From Hsuehochloa calcarea (taxonomy: Eukaryota > Streptophyta > Magnoliopsida > Poales > Poaceae), in contig CM070599.1 in assembly GCA_036346395.1 (NCBI GenBank), forward strand, positions 13,135,232 to 13,199,231: a stretch of 64,000 bases of DNA, read 5' to 3'. Numbering within the stretch: the first letter of the stretch is position 1; each line of letters opens with the position of its first letter. The position numbers and the translations under genes are program-made. This document shows, piece after piece, positions 10,111 through 21,955 of the stretch. Under the pieces are notes generated by a model. The model was not told the origin of the DNA and searched no databases. It saw nothing but the letters and a program-made list of their open reading frames with translations.

Positions 10111-11474
10111 ACACGCACACCCGATCAACCACGCCGGTGCGATTAGTTGATGGACCGAGTCCGATGGCTCGAGCCCGAGCCTCGGTTCGAACCCGAGGAA
10201 CAGTGCAAAACGGCTAGAATTTGAATTTTAGACATCTGATTTTTGGAGGAATTATTTGAGGTAGCAAACAAACTCCAAAATTTATGAAATTTTAACTGGA
10301 GCTTGTTGACAGCGGGAGGAACCTTCCATAAAATTTTCAGAGATTTTCATGGACTGAAATATTCTCCAGACATTCCAGAAGAGAGGAAATAAGGTTGACT
10401 AATTTTTGACTTGCCTCCAAAAATTATCAAATAATTCCTAAAAATCATGAGATAATTCGGAGGTGCTGCCAAGCCTCCCAAGAACTCTGGGAAAAGATTT
10501 CCAAGGGTTTGGCAAAAGACCTTTGCCAAGGAGGGTTTTTTATTAGAGTCAACAGATAATTTAAATTGGATTTTCCATAATTCTTTTGAAAAGAATTACC
10601 AAAAATAGCCAGGTCTTCAAGATGCAAGAAAAGTTTTAATTTCTTTAGATTTTCTTACATTTGAAACACAAACCCATATTTGGGATGTTGTAAGATCGAG
10701 GTGGCCGACTAGAGGGGGGTGAATAGGCGGTTTTAAAAATCTATCGCGCTAAACCAATATATAAATGCGGAAGCTAATATCGAATTGGTTTTGCACAATT
10801 AAAACCTAAAACAACTAGGCTCAACTAAGTGCACCGACAATATGAACACAATACAATATGAGCAATTAAAGCAAGAATGTAAATAGCTCAAAGTAAAGCA
10901 CAAGTAAAAACAAGATGACACGATTATGTTTTACCGTGGTGTTCGGAGACTTGCGGTCTCCCTAATCCACGTTGAGGTAAGCCCAACCAGCGTTGGACCG
11001 GCTCCTCAAATGAGCACACACTCAGAGTAAGTCCAACACTTGGACCGGTTCCAAACCGAACCAACACCTCGCTCAAGCGTGGTTGCTCTTCCTCCACTCC
11101 GGAGATGGCGAGCACCAAACCACTCACAACCGTCGGGCCTTCTCACAAGCTTCTTGAGAAGGTCACCGAGCACGACGCCTCCACGCCGTCTAGGTGTCGG
11201 CAAACACCAAGAGAAACAAGTCTCAACGATCACTTGAACTAATCAAGTGTCAACGCTCAAGTGGATACTCAATCCACTACCTAAGGCAACACATGCACTT
11301 AGGGTTTGCTCTCAACACTCACTAAGTGCAACACATGCACAAAAGAGATGAGAGGCTTGCTCTTAGCTCAATAGAATGAATATGGGCACCAGCAACCTCT
11401 CCCAACCGGCCAAGGTGGCTATATATAGCCCACACACAAAAACTAGCCGTTGGAGGCAAAGTTGCAGAAAAATC

Positions 11475-11625
11475 AGGGAAATCGGAAGTTCCGCCAACTA
11501 ATATGCGGAACTACCGTTTTCTACTGTTCATGGGCCGTACGGGTGCATAACGGCTCAAAAACTAGCCGTTAAAACTTTTGGTGCGGAAGTTCCGCAGTAC
11601 AAAAATCGGAACTTCCGCAGCCCAA
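11475..11625. repeat. CGGAAGTTCCG palindrome cluster, first group
   Basis: CGGAAGTTCCG or its partner CGGAACTTCCG occurs at about 11480, 11583 and 11606, with GCGGAACTACC variants between. The 11-mer is a near-perfect palindrome. It lies near the TATA region of the copia solo LTR. Confidence 0.85.
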
Positions 11626-12617
11626 TTTCAGCTGAGATTTATACTCGGTAAAAATGTCATAACTTTTGACTCCGATGTCGGAATTGAGTGATCTCGGACT
11701 CTATGGAAAGCTTATTCAGAGGGCTACACAACCCACCTATTTGATTGACCTCAACCACATTTTATCAAATCAAAAAGCACAACTCCAAAGAGCCACTATC
11801 ATGATCTAAGTCCAAATAAATAGCAATAAGCAATCTTAGACCATGCCAAGGGAAAATGCATGAATCCCAACGATTTGCAAAACACATTTGCAAACTTAGA
11901 TCATGCCACAAGGTGTAGGTACATGGACTTCAACCATTTGCAAAACACATTCGCAAAAGTATAGTCACATGCTACAAGGATTAACTGCATAAGCCTCAAC
12001 TATTTGCAAAACACATTCGCAAATAATAGCATCATGCCATGTAGAGCTAGAGCATGTAAGATTGAGCTATCAACACATGATGAGACTCAAGCTACTAGAC
12101 AAGACCCTCTTAATAGTACGGCAACCTATACTAGCAATCCGGTCTTCCAACCAAACACCAAGACCGGTAAAGACTAGGAACACATCCTTAGCCCTAGCTA
12201 GTCATACCTTTGCCATGAGCATCTTCTTGAAGCTTGATGACGCACATCTTCACTTTAAGTCCGGGTCATCGTCTTGACATGCATCAACCCATGATGCATC
12301 CTTTACTTGACCTCCATCAACACATGATGGGTCTTCTCTTGACTTGACGATCAACTCATGATCATCTCCTTCTTGAGATCTTGTTATGCATCAACACACG
12401 ATACATCCTCTTCTTGAACCTTGACTTGATGACGATCAACTCATGATGTCATCCAAAGTCTTCGTCACCCTAGAACATAGCCTATTCATCCAACTCATGA
12501 AAAATGTTAGTCCCACAATGATTAACAATAATTATCAAGATATACATGCAACAAATGCTTCTAAACAAACTATTGTAGAAAAGTGCGGTACTACATCAAC
12601 TATCATGCGATAGTTAG

Positions 12618-12880
12618 ATTATCGGAAGTTCCGCTCATTTCATTGCGGAACTACGCACTTGCGAAAATGGCTAAGTCCTAAAAGGGTACTCTGGAAAAAT
12701 CCAACCGCGTATTTTTCGGACCATCCGATAATCGGAACTTCCGCTCTTATCATTGCGGAACTTCCGCACCGAGAAATCGGCTAAGTCCCAAAGGATGCTC
12801 TGGAAAAATCAAGCATTGGAAATCGGATCGTCCGATAATCGGAACTTCCGCGACGTATAGCGGAACTTCCGATTGTGCCT
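12618..12880. repeat. CGGAAGTTCCG palindrome cluster, second group
   Basis: Three tandem-like blocks, each with a copy of ATCGGAA(G/C)TTCCGC and a nearby GCGGAACTTCCG, separated by conserved GGCTAAGTCC...GGAAAAATC text. The layout matches the CGGTCNGACCG clusters near the same end of the COP-M LTRs. Confidence 0.85.
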
Positions 12881-13469
12881 GAGAGAAAGATTTTGCTTTT
12901 AAACCAAACCAAAAGACAATGCATGATCCTAAGTTGATCTTTTACCATCTTTGCATTTCCTTTTCATGTCTTCATTGGACACTAAGGACTAAGCCTTGAA
13001 CACATTTTAGCACACACATTAGTCCCCCAACACAATTGCAAATAATTGAATATAAAGCAATATGAGTATATATGAACTACACAAGTTTTATATACTCAAA
13101 GGATTTGTTTCAAAGTAATGATCCTTAATATATGAGGAGAATGGAATATGGATCAATACTTATGAAACCACAAAATATAGAGTGAACTCCCCTAAATGTG
13201 TGCATACACAAATGTGTAATAAGAACATATGCACATATTCAAGTTTAACTTATGGTTGAGTTCAACCTATATTTTGGATTCGAGGAATGCAACAATATAT
13301 AAGATTAAGATGTCGATTGCATACCTCATTGAATTTCACCTTTATATCCAAATGAGACTACACAAGATATTACTAGATAAAAGAGTTAGTCTCATATTTG
13401 GATTTGTCATTAATCACCAAAACAATCCATTAACTCATAATGGCGGGTCTAGATCTTTCAGATGTTACA

Positions 13470-13949
13470 GTTGGAGGCGGGGTACGTCGTGACATGGTGG
13501 ATTCGCTGTGCGTACGCACCGTTGTCTTTTTGATGACATGTCGGATGATGATCCTCGGGTGATCATGTTTATGACCCTCTAACGATGCTCTAGGTGGGTT
13601 CCCTCCATATGGGGTCTTGGTGGCTGGGTGGGCAACTGGTTGCCCTGTCGCCTCCTGTCTTCGCGCTCATCCGGTTGCTGGCCGCGGTTCTTGTAATCCT
13701 ACATCGCTGCAATGGTTCGGCATTCTTAGGTCATGTGAGACCCTTCACCGTGTAGGTTACAAAAGAGCGGGATGCCCTCGGCACCGCCTCAGGTGATTGG
13801 TTGTATTCCGCCATTCCTCCTGTGTCCTCGGCCACGGCCGCGACCTCCTCGGCATTCTCGTTTCGCACCTTCAGTGGGTTGCCCTGCGTCCACATGTACG
13901 TTCTGGCCATTCTAGTTGTAATCGTTTGCTCGTGGTTTGGCTGGTGCCC
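13470..13949 (-). pseudogene. GYP1 gag C-terminal region with zinc-knuckle remnant
   Basis: This is the coding strand of GYP1 between the two solo LTRs. A C..H....H...C-type cluster, FCNLHGEGSHMT-stop-ECRT, is readable on the minus strand near 13735-13790. It matches the nucleic-acid-binding region at the end of Tat gag, with a stop inside. A RGRGRGH-like basic stretch precedes it in another frame. The TSDs on both sides show it was continuous with the protease (6590) and with the gag part at 16934-17964. Confidence 0.75.
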
Positions 13950-14495
13950 TGTAATATCCCAACTTTTTTGGACTTTGAAAATCTTTTAATTATTTGCTAG
14001 TAGAAAATCTCACCATCTGCATTTTATTTGAATTTAAATTAAAATATTAATATGGACTTTAATGACAAAATGATTTAATGTGCTTAATCCCAACATCAAC
14101 AATTGTCAAAATTATTCTATTTGGATTCTATGGGCTTAGATGTATTTTCTATAATTTTCCTGAGTTCATTTGATATTTTCTATTTGCCTTTTGGATTTTA
14201 TGCTATTTTTTCTGAAAAGAAAATCTATTCTAATTTCCCTGGAACAGTGGCAAGCCGAGCCCACCACTATTCCACATCCCAGTCCGTTTCCCCGACCCAC
14301 TTCTTCCGCACGCCTCGGCCCACTCCCTCGGCCCAACTCCCGCGCACGCCCACGCGCCTGCACCTCGCTTCCCCGCTGACCGGTGGACCCGCCATTTCGC
14401 CACGTCATCGTCATCTTCAAGACAGACTCACGAGTCCTAGTCTTGCCCGACGCGCTGCCACCGCCGTCTCCCTCTCAATCTCTCCCTCCCCCGAC

Positions 14496-14503
14496 TATTT
14501 AAG
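14496..14503 (+). promoter_or_regulatory. TATA-like box of the 3-kb LTR
   Basis: TATTTAAG is followed by CCCGAGCCCCGCACCC, a typical layout for the start of transcription in plant gypsy LTRs. This is inference from position and composition. Confidence 0.45.
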
Positions 14504-16241
14504 GCCCGAGCCCCGCACCCAACACTTCGCCCCTCCTCACTCCTTCGAAGCCCTAACCTCTCGGCCTCAGCTTCGTCTTCCCGGGGCCGCATTTGCCGAA
14601 GAGGGGAGCTCTGCCGAAGCCTCGTCGTCGTCGAATTCCTCCACCGTCCAATCCTCGCCAACCGTGATTCCGTCGCCGCTGAGTGAGCACTAGCTCAAGC
14701 TTCGACCTGCGTCGGTCGCCCATGGCCGAGGACCACTCCTTCGCCGTTGTCGGGTCATCCGACAACAGCCACCGCCGCCATTGTCGCTGCCACTGGTGAG
14801 TAGTGGCTGCCCGAGCTCAGCCACCACCTCCAATAGCTGCATCACCTCCCCGGCGTTCCATTTTGCAACTTCCCCAGCGTTGCCCCACCACCGCTCGTCG
14901 TCGTCGCCGCCGTCGAGTCGCCGGCCGAGTCTCCTCTGCTCTGTGCTCCGTGCTGAATCAGTAGCCAGGTCAGCTTCCACGCCAGCGCCATCTCAGTCTC
15001 CCTGTCCCATGTGGCGCCTGCGTATCGCAGCCAAGTGGTGCCCAGGTTATCCCGAGCCAGCCCTCGGTGAACCGAGTCCATAGTGCACCGAGCCGCTGAC
15101 AGTGGGTCCCACCTGTCAGGCGTATTTTTCTTTTTCGGTTCTTTTTTTGGGCGGAAAATCTTTGCTTGTGTCAACTGACGTCATTAATCCATTTTCCTTT
15201 AGGAAAATAATCCGGGAAATTTATTTAAAATCCAAATTTGGGTTTTAATTGATTTTCAAACTTCCAAAGCCCATAACTTTTGCATCCGACCTCCGATTGA
15301 GCCCATTTAAATTTGTAAATTCATATAAAATCAAGATCCATAACTTTTATTTGATTTTTGGAATTTTTTTTGCCTTTGTTATTTATGTGTTTTTGTTTCT
15401 TTTGTCTCGTTTGCGAGTAGACGTCAATACTTCAGAAAATTTTTGAGAAGAAGGAGCACCTCAAGATCAAGACCAGTACTTCCAAGGCAAGTTATACCTT
15501 TGATCATATTGAATCCAATTTGTTATATCCACCTTGTCTATTGTATGCCATGATCTTTTGTCACCCTAGATTGGTTCATTACTAGTTGGTATTATCGTAG
15601 CATCAACGTGGGTTGGTTAGATACGAGTAGATTACTTAGCCATGCCACGAGTTATCATTTCATGTGAGTTGCAAATATAAACTTGTCTAAGTGATTATGG
15701 AACTGTGTGATGAAACTGTGTGTGTTGTGTGCTATTACTCGTTGATAGCATGTGTTGCACTTAATCAACAGGGTGGGAAAAGATTTAGACTAAGGCAAGT
15801 GGTGGATTCTGTGTGAATGGTGGAGCTATGTGCTATAAACTATGTGATTTGGGAAAAACTGAAAGTCTTACCTTGGTCAATTAAGGACATCACTTTGTGC
15901 GCCATTGAACTGGGCCTTACTGTACAACCACATGCCTAGTATGGGCTGGGCCTGACTTAGTAAGTTATGGAGTCTTGACATTGACAACTCAGGTTGTATT
16001 CTAAGCTGTGTGATGGGCTGGAGGTGTGATATGTCACATCGCGGGACGGTTCGCTGCATCCCTATCCAACGATGTGTGTTGTAACCAAACGCTGTGTGTA
16101 TTGGTTGGCCGGTAGGAAAACACATCGGGAGTGTCAATGCTTGAGATGAAATATCTTAAAGGTTTTGTTATGGTCAGTGCTGGCCCCACTGATTGTATCG
16201 TGTGGGTAAAGTGTACAACCTCTGCAGAGTGTTAAACCAAT

Positions 16242-16253
16242 CTATTCGAATAG
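16242..16253. other. Conserved CTATTCGAATAG palindrome
   Basis: A 12-bp perfect palindrome followed by CCGCGTCCTCGGATATGGAC. The same block occurs at 25125-25136 and 28020-28031 in other LTR families. Function unknown. Confidence 0.8.
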
Positions 16254-16933
16254 CCGCGTCCTCGGATATGGACTTACTCGGGGATTTCACACGAGGGGTA
16301 GATTTTCATAAAACAATTGGGAAGGGTCAGCTGTGTGAGGTAACTTGTTCAATTGTGTGAAAGAACTTGATTGGGCTATGTGTCCTTTTGTGAAACCAAA
16401 TGATAACTTATTGGTTATTTGTTTTGAATTACGTTTCAATCTATTATTTGTATTCAACTGGAAATGTTGCATTTCTGCAAAAGAACCACAAAAGCCATTC
16501 CTTTGGAATAAACCATCATGTATAATTGCATTCTGTGGTATAACTTGCGAGTACGTTTGTGTACTCACTCTTGCTAAACAAATCAACAGAAGTGGAGGAG
16601 TTATCGCCTGCTTTTGAAGAGGAATTCTACGAAGGTTGATCATTAGGGTCTCGATCCCAGTCAGTTGCCTGTGGTAAATTGATGGGAGTCCGCTGGAGTT
16701 TACCTTGTTTCCGCTGCAGTTTATTTCATTATTATCAGCCTTGCATGGCTTAATAATTGTAATACTCGACCTTAAGGTCACAACAGTTATTTGTTATTCA
16801 AATTGCTTGTTTAGTTAATATTTCGTTGTATGGAGTTGATATTTCATCAGTGTTGACACTGTGTGCACTAGCATGATTCTGAACTAGAGCAGAATACACA
16901 GAGGGTCCAGATTTGCATATTTGGGTCCCGACA

Positions 16934-17964
16934 TGCCCCCACCGCGGTGGCCGTGGGTCCCTCCTTTTCAGGTGGTCTGCTTGGTGCCGAAGCCGAGGTA
17001 GCAGGGGTTTGGGCCCCGCTCGCCGGGCGCTATCTTCCTCCGCCTGGGCGTACTCCTCCATCTTGTCGAAGAGCTCCGCCACGAAGCGGATGGGCTTGCG
17101 TGATAGCCTTTCTGACTGGGGGTCCTTCTGGAGTCTGCAAGTTGCGGCGTTTATGATGGCTGTTTCATTGACCCGTTTTACCTGGCACTTTACCTTCGTG
17201 AATTTTTTGAAGAAGCTACGGAGGGACTCGCTCGAGGGCTACTTTATTGTGAGCAGGTGCACCGCATCCTTTGGCTCAGTGTAGATTCCCTGGAAACTGT
17301 TGAGCACCAGGTCTTGCAGCTGCTCCCACGTGTATATGGAGCGGGGGGGGCGGAGGGTGAAGAACCATGTCAGCACCACGGCCTTGACTTCCAGGGTGAT
17401 GCTTTTTGCTTCTGTTGTGTCGTCTCCTCCGGCTGCCTTGATGGCCGTTTCGTATACTCGGGGAACTCTGAGGGGTCCGTGCACCCCTCGAAGGGCCTAA
17501 CCTCCGGCATTTTAAAGCCCTAGGGCCCAGCAGTGTCTCGGACCGCCAAGTATTAGGCGGAGCCACGGCCGTGGTGCCTAAGGATCGGCTCCCTCTGCCT
17601 CAGCTTATGCGATCCTGAGTGGAGCTACGAGGGACCCTCCCCCTGGCTACCGGAGGTCGAGCATCTCCTAGCGGAGGTCCGCTAGCACCTGCTGGAGGGC
17701 TTCGTACATCTCCCACATTATGCCTGCCGCCCCATGCCGCGGGCCTGCTGGGAGGTTTTAGGGGGAGGACGCCTCGGTGTGCTGGGTGTCTCCCCCGATG
17801 ATGTTCCCCTGCGTGGAATTGTTTGCCTCTTCCTCCATGGCCGGGGCGGTGGCCGCCGTCGCCACGAAGGTCTTTCTTCGCTTGGCCCTCGGGGCGCTAC
17901 GTGCGGCGGAGGCTGCAGCGGCCTCAGCCACTGAGACTTTGGGCGTAGCTTTTTGAGGGGCCAT
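16934..17964 (-). pseudogene. GYP1 gag, N-terminal and central part
   Basis: The likely start is the Met at 17964 (MAPQKATPKVSVAEAA), about 40 bases from the PBS. After a frame change the central capsid part reads TWFFTLRPPRSIYTWEQL, DLVLNSFQGIYTEPKDA and LLTIK, typical of Tat/RIRE2-like gag. An amber codon at 17239-17241 follows LLTIK. The same frame then continues with SLRSFFKKFTKVKCQV, VNETAIINAA and FVAELFDKMEEYAQAEED up to the solo LTR. Gag forms the particle that packages element RNA. With a frameshift, an amber and a 3-kb insertion it is non-functional. Confidence 0.85.
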
Positions 17965-18004
17965 GCTAGTACTTCAGAGCTGTGCTTCGGGACTTTCCTG
18001 CCAG

Positions 18005-18022
18005 TCCCAATGGACGGTGCCA
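18005..18022 (-). other. GYP1 primer binding site
   Basis: The minus strand reads TGGCACCGTCCATTGGGA, directly behind the 5' LTR end. This wording (TGGCRCCGTC...GGGA) is the usual PBS of Tat-lineage gypsy elements. It fixes the LTR/internal boundary and the minus orientation. Confidence 0.8.
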
Positions 18023-18024
18023 AC

Positions 18025-18728
18025 TATCGTAGCAAAAGAAGGCTAGGTAGTAAGAGGAGAGGACCCAAGTGTCCTTGGAATGACCAGAGAGTCGTCAAGA
18101 TGATGGGCCTGTTGCTAGAAAAATGTATGTGTATTAGCTGCTCCAAGAAACTTAGTCCTCTATGTTACATGGGGAAAGGTGGTTATTTATAGCCTCCTTA
18201 ACAGTGTACATGATGTCACTATCCTACCCCCTAAAAAGGTCCTATACATGTAGGGGCTGCAAGTGTTTTCCCTCCTTGTGTGGAGCCTTCTGCCTATGGT
18301 GGACCCCCCTGGGCTTAATCCACTTGGTTGTTGCACCTGGTACACCGGCGCCTGAGGGGTGTAGGATGCTCCTGGGCTGAGGAGGCCCCAGGCATCCTTC
18401 GTTTCTCCCGAGATGGTCTAGACGAACCGCAGCTCCTGGTCTTGCGCTGCTCCGGTGACCCTCCGATGGCCTCCAAACTTCACTCAGAGCATTCCGAAGT
18501 GGCACATGGGACTGCCGAGGTGGAGTCGGCCGCGAGCCCCCTCCAGCTCGCCAGAGGTGGCCCTAGAGAACCCGTTACTTCCAGCCTCGCGGTACCCCGG
18601 AGACTCTTCGGGACGGCTCCGGTTTCCCACAGCCTCCCGGAGTGGGGGCCCTTCATGCTGGCAGGTCGTGGGGTCTGCCCTGCAATCTTCGCCTGGTCGA
18701 TGGTGTCGGTGGGGCTACCCCTACAACA
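18025..18728 (-). mobile_element. GYP1 5' LTR
   Basis: On the minus strand it starts TGTTGTAGGGGTAGCC at 18728 and ends near CTACGATA at 18025, where the terminal CA has become TA. The length is about 704 bp. A TATA box lies at 18181-18194 on the minus strand. The partner 3' LTR was not found at the left end of GYP1, so age cannot be read from LTR divergence. The bases after the LTR (18729-18733) are GTAAG; the matching left TSD is missing. Confidence 0.75.
18181..18194 (-). promoter_or_regulatory. GYP1 TATA box
   Basis: GGCTATAAATAACC on the minus strand, about 160 bases from the PBS, is placed as expected for an LTR promoter driving gag. Confidence 0.6.
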
Positions 18729-21319
18729 GTAAGCATGTTTGTGTTGAATAAAATATATAAAAGTTACATGTTTATGTCATGCATAATTAGTATATGTGTT
18801 TGGAAAATTCTCATATAGGATTTTGTGATTGCGTGAATATTAGAGGATGACCTTTCTTCCAGGATCCATGATTCCTTCTGGGTTATTTCACCAATTCGTG
18901 ACATCCTTAAGTGCTCACGGTTTGGTGCTGTCCTTTGAGTTTAATTTTTTTACTCTCTTCGGATTGATTCAACCTCCACTAAGTATCATTATTTACTTTG
19001 GAGATACATTTATTCTTTCTTTTTGTTGAACTAAGAAAGAGAAAAGCTAGGGTTTTGGGTCTGTCAAGATTGAAATTCAAGTACCGTAAAAGTTTAGACC
19101 ATATTATGCATCAACTACATATTGATCTGTATCGAGAAAGCTTTGTGTACAACATTAAAGAATGAAATATTTCCTCGTTGGATGTTCCGGAAAACCAATA
19201 GAAACAATTGTCCGGAAAACCAACAGAAACAATTGTTGCAGCATGTTTCCTTCTCATCCTACGCTGCAAACTCTCTTGTGCTCAGCAACATTGTGCTTGA
19301 AGTGTTAAAAAAAAAAATCAACACTGTGCTTCCGAAAGCATTGGCTCTCCATCTTGCAACCTTGCGATTGATATGATCAGAAAATCTCTGTTCTCCATCA
19401 TAAACCACCATTTCTTCTAGAACCATTGGTTTCTCCACGAAGAATTAACTTTGCAATTGGGACTTCAAATCAGTTGAGTACTCCATCTGAGACTGAAGAA
19501 TCTTCCTTATATGATTTTCCAAGCAAGTAAACGGACGCTGTTTTAATGCATAGAGATCCCAATCGTCGGCTCGTGGCAGCCATGGTCATCACGCAGAATT
19601 CATCAGCGATCTGTGCCTCGTGACGAGCTGAGGTATATTACAGGAAAAGTGTCAGGTTTAATATTTGTCCAAGCCCATCGTGCTAGTAGACTAAGGAGGC
19701 CAAATTTAAGAATTAATATGATTAGATAATACATACTCCTATTAAAAAACATGCTAAAACTAGTCAAACATTATGACATGAGGCTTTTAAAGAAAATAGA
19801 CAAATATTGTGATATGGAGGAAGTTTTTTTATCCGAATACAATAACTTTATTTAACTAGTATAGCAACGGCACCATTACGGCATTTCCTGTTTATTTAAA
19901 AATAATTCCCAATTATAAACATGACCTTGTACGCATATAGAGATAGGGATGGGAACAAATATTAACTCCCCGATAACTATCAATAGGACTGGAAAAAGCA
20001 TCTCGGCCGTCTCACCTGTTGGTTTCCATCCAAAATTGTGTATTTGACAACTACTCCATCTGTTGATTATTATAAGGTGTAATTTCACTTGGTGCCATCT
20101 CCCATATTAGATGCTTTCTACAAATTTCTTTTACAATATATAGTTATATGTCCGTGCGTTGCAACGAAAAATTATTTTTGACATAGAATATGTTGTTCTA
20201 GCTCACCAATCTCCCTAGTATCATTCATAAGTTAAAACTTTAAGGATTTAGTACATTTGTGAGTTAATCGTTGGTTGATCGTTGTGAGTTAATAGTGGGG
20301 ACCGCCACCAACTCGTAGTGGTTGATCGATCGTGATCTAACAGGTGCCACTTTTGTTAACGTTTCAAAGGATTAATATCGATCTGGTCTCTAGTAGATTA
20401 ATACAAGCTCACCAAAATAGCCACCACAAGAAAAAGAGACAGGTTTAATATTTGTCAAGTGCTATCATGTAGAGATTATGCATAACTACAAAATAATGAT
20501 CGTAAGACACTGTTCTCAAATTCATGCCACCCACCCACCTAATTTACAGAGGTGCCACTTTCTGTTCGATCTCGTGCTATTCTCATTAGCCCTAAGCGTG
20601 GCTCATCCCATTCTATTTTTGTGCAAACAGGAGTTTATTTCTCCCTAGTTTTGCGGGAAAGTGTGCATCGTTCTCTACGCCAGTATGCGTGGCTCCGCAC
20701 AATTGCCGCCTTTGGTGAGGTTCCCTTTCCTCGTGAATAGCATCACTGTGCGCCTCTTACCTCACCGACTCTACTCCCTTGCTTAATGTAGCCTCTGGAC
20801 CATTGATCTTAGATCCAACACTCCGGTGAGTCCCCGACCTCATCAAGGTCATTTTCACCGTCCTTATGCTTACTGAAGCTATTCCTGTGCTCCATTTCAG
20901 TGTGATTCCACCGAGGAGCTCAATAATCATGAAGCTTGATGTTGATGCCGCTGTTCATCACCATCCGGCCACCCCAAGTCATCTCTGACCTCATCATCAT
21001 CACCTTTTGTGATCGTGGTGAGCTCCTGAATCTTATGCTCCCATTAGTTCACCTCGGACGACTAGGTTGTGCCATTGAGCCCGTAGTTGTCCATGGCACC
21101 GCTACGGAAAACACCATCGACTAGCCTCCGGTGACCCTAGGTCCTCGTGCCCGGCCCATTAGCACTGCCTGGACTCACCGAGTCCAGTGCGAACACCCCT
21201 TAGCCCAAAGAATGCCTCCTACACGAGGTATGTCGCAGACTCGAGGCACTTTGAAGTTCCTCGCCGCCTCTGGCCATCTCCCTTGTCGCCGCCACCACCC
21301 ATAGCTTCGGCTCGCGTAT
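18729..21319. other. Unassigned AT-rich DNA, no gene seen
   Basis: No conserved protein, RNA gene or complete element is recognisable. Short open stretches near 18847 and 19122 have no family features. A perfect-looking 23-bp direct repeat (CCGGAAAACCAANAGAAACA) lies at 19188-19235. Around 20148 there is GTCCGTGCGTTGCAACG, a motif often seen near old grass repeats. At 20790-20830 a GATCTTAGATCCAAC motif recurs that is also present in LTR copy A. It may be old host intergenic DNA or a decayed element. It is the only long stretch left of 32 kb not covered by an identified transposon. Confidence 0.5.
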
Positions 21320-21947
21320 TGTAACAACCCAAATTTTTATTTTCCAGTTGAAAATAAAAGTTAATTATTTTTGGGAATTTTTTGAAATTTCTAAAAGCTT
21401 TTCCTAATTATTTTAAAGCCAAATTAAATTATGTGCAAAAGTTAATTACCAATTATGAGTTGAAAATATTTTATTTAAGTCCAATTTCACACAAGGAATT
21501 TCTGTGGATTTTTCCATGTTTGTTGGACTTTATTTGCTATTTTCTAAAACCTAATTGAATTATTTAAATTATTTAAATCAATAAAGCACTCTAAAGTCCA
21601 AAACAGTGTTCGGGCCGAATCTTTCCCGGCCGACGGGCCCTTTTCCTTCCGTACCGACCCGATCGACAAGCCATTTTTCTCTCCATCTCTTCCGTCCAAC
21701 CCCACCTGTCATCGCCAACTTCCCCTTCGTCTTCCTTCGGCCGAGAACAGAGCACCGCCATTTCGGTCAATTAAACCACATTGAATCATATGTTTCACTC
21801 GAATCATGTCTATTGATTGCCATGATCATCTTTCACTCCTGGTCGCACTCAATTGACCGTTTCTCTTCCTTAACTTGCTTAACTTGTCACCGCCGCACCC
21901 ACCATTAACGACCATTCACGACTCCGTCATTTTGGCTACTCCGTCCC

Positions 21948-21955
21948 TATAAAAG
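21948..21955 (+). promoter_or_regulatory. TATA box of the old LTR
   Basis: TATAAAAG, followed by a G run and GCGCTGCC, is a good plant TATA box in the expected LTR position. Confidence 0.55.

Larger units (their letters stand above)
10689..13460 (-). mobile_element. Copia-type solo LTR (TSD GATGT)
   Basis: On the plus strand it runs from TGTAAGATCGAGG to GATCTTTCA, flanked by GATGT at 10684-10688 and 13461-13465. Removing it rejoins the end of the 4-kb LTR (GGGATGT + TACA). Its first 40 bases (GACTAGAGGGGGGTGAATAGG) resemble the LTR start of COP-M, so it belongs to the same broad copia group with minus sense. It holds a palindromic TATA region (about 11418-11432), three copies of a roughly 65-bp unit containing TTTGCAAAACACATTCGC (11868, 11931, 11997), repeated ATCAAC.CATGATG motifs (12284-12440) and CGGAAGTTCCG palindromes. 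It has no internal domain. Confidence 0.9.
6591..13469 (-). mobile_element. 4-kb solo LTR, copy A (TSD GTTGG), itself interrupted
   Basis: On the plus strand it begins TGTGAGACCCCGG at 6591. It ends TACA at 13469, after an inserted copia LTR splits the last bases. GTTGG occurs directly before (6586-6590) and after (13470-13474). Without the insert the length is about 4.1 kb. It is the reverse complement of the LTR at 22143-26164, which fixes both ends. A TATTTAAG box on the minus strand (9692-9700) supports minus sense. No internal domain is present, so it is a solo LTR left by LTR-LTR recombination. It sits between gag and protease of GYP1. Confidence 0.9.
13950..16933 (+). mobile_element. 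3-kb gypsy-type solo LTR (TSD TGCCC)
   Basis: It starts TGTAATATCCCAAC, ends GGGTCCCGACA, and is flanked by TGCCC at 13945-13949 and 16934-16938. The insertion lies in GYP1 gag. A TATTTAAG box at 14496-14503 on the plus strand, followed by C-rich sequence, gives the sense. Its right half is related to the LTR at 21320-32035 (GGCAAGTTATACCTTTGATCAT, CTATTCGAATAGCC and the last 80 bases). The GC-rich open stretches around 14103-15083 are low-complexity leader-like sequence with no protein similarity I can recognise. No internal domain is present. Confidence 0.9.
2188..18728 (-). mobile_element. Tat-lineage Ty3/gypsy retrotransposon GYP1, interrupted
   Basis: Read on the minus strand from right to left: 5' LTR (18728-18025), PBS, gag, protease, RT with RNase H, a second archaeal-type RNase H, integrase, GPY/F-like tail and a minisatellite 3' region. 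The second RNase H and the gag wording place it in the Tat (RIRE2/Retand-like) lineage. It is split by two solo LTR insertions, 6591-13469 in front of protease and 13950-16933 in gag. Both have perfect 5-bp TSDs, and the coding sequence resumes across each. The 3' LTR was not found: the left end meets an oppositely oriented gypsy remnant near 2187. Many in-frame stops make it non-autonomous and dead. Confidence 0.85.

Noticed and set aside
14103..15083. Long overlapping open frames (up to about 196 codons) in GC-rich sequence
   Set aside because: They lie inside a solo LTR with clear TSDs, overlap on both strands, are low complexity and show no protein family.
18847..19376. Possible host gene remnants (short open frames of 60-84 codons)
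   Set aside because: No splice pattern, codon bias or protein family visible.
19720..19850. Stowaway-like text (TACATACTCCT and TATGGAGGAAG) and a CTCCATCTG motif near 20050
   Set aside because: The ends are too degraded and no TA duplication could be paired, so no MITE call is made.
20140..20175. GTCCGTGCGTTGCAACG motif, common near old grass repeats
   Set aside because: A single short motif; no second end or coding sequence to define an element.
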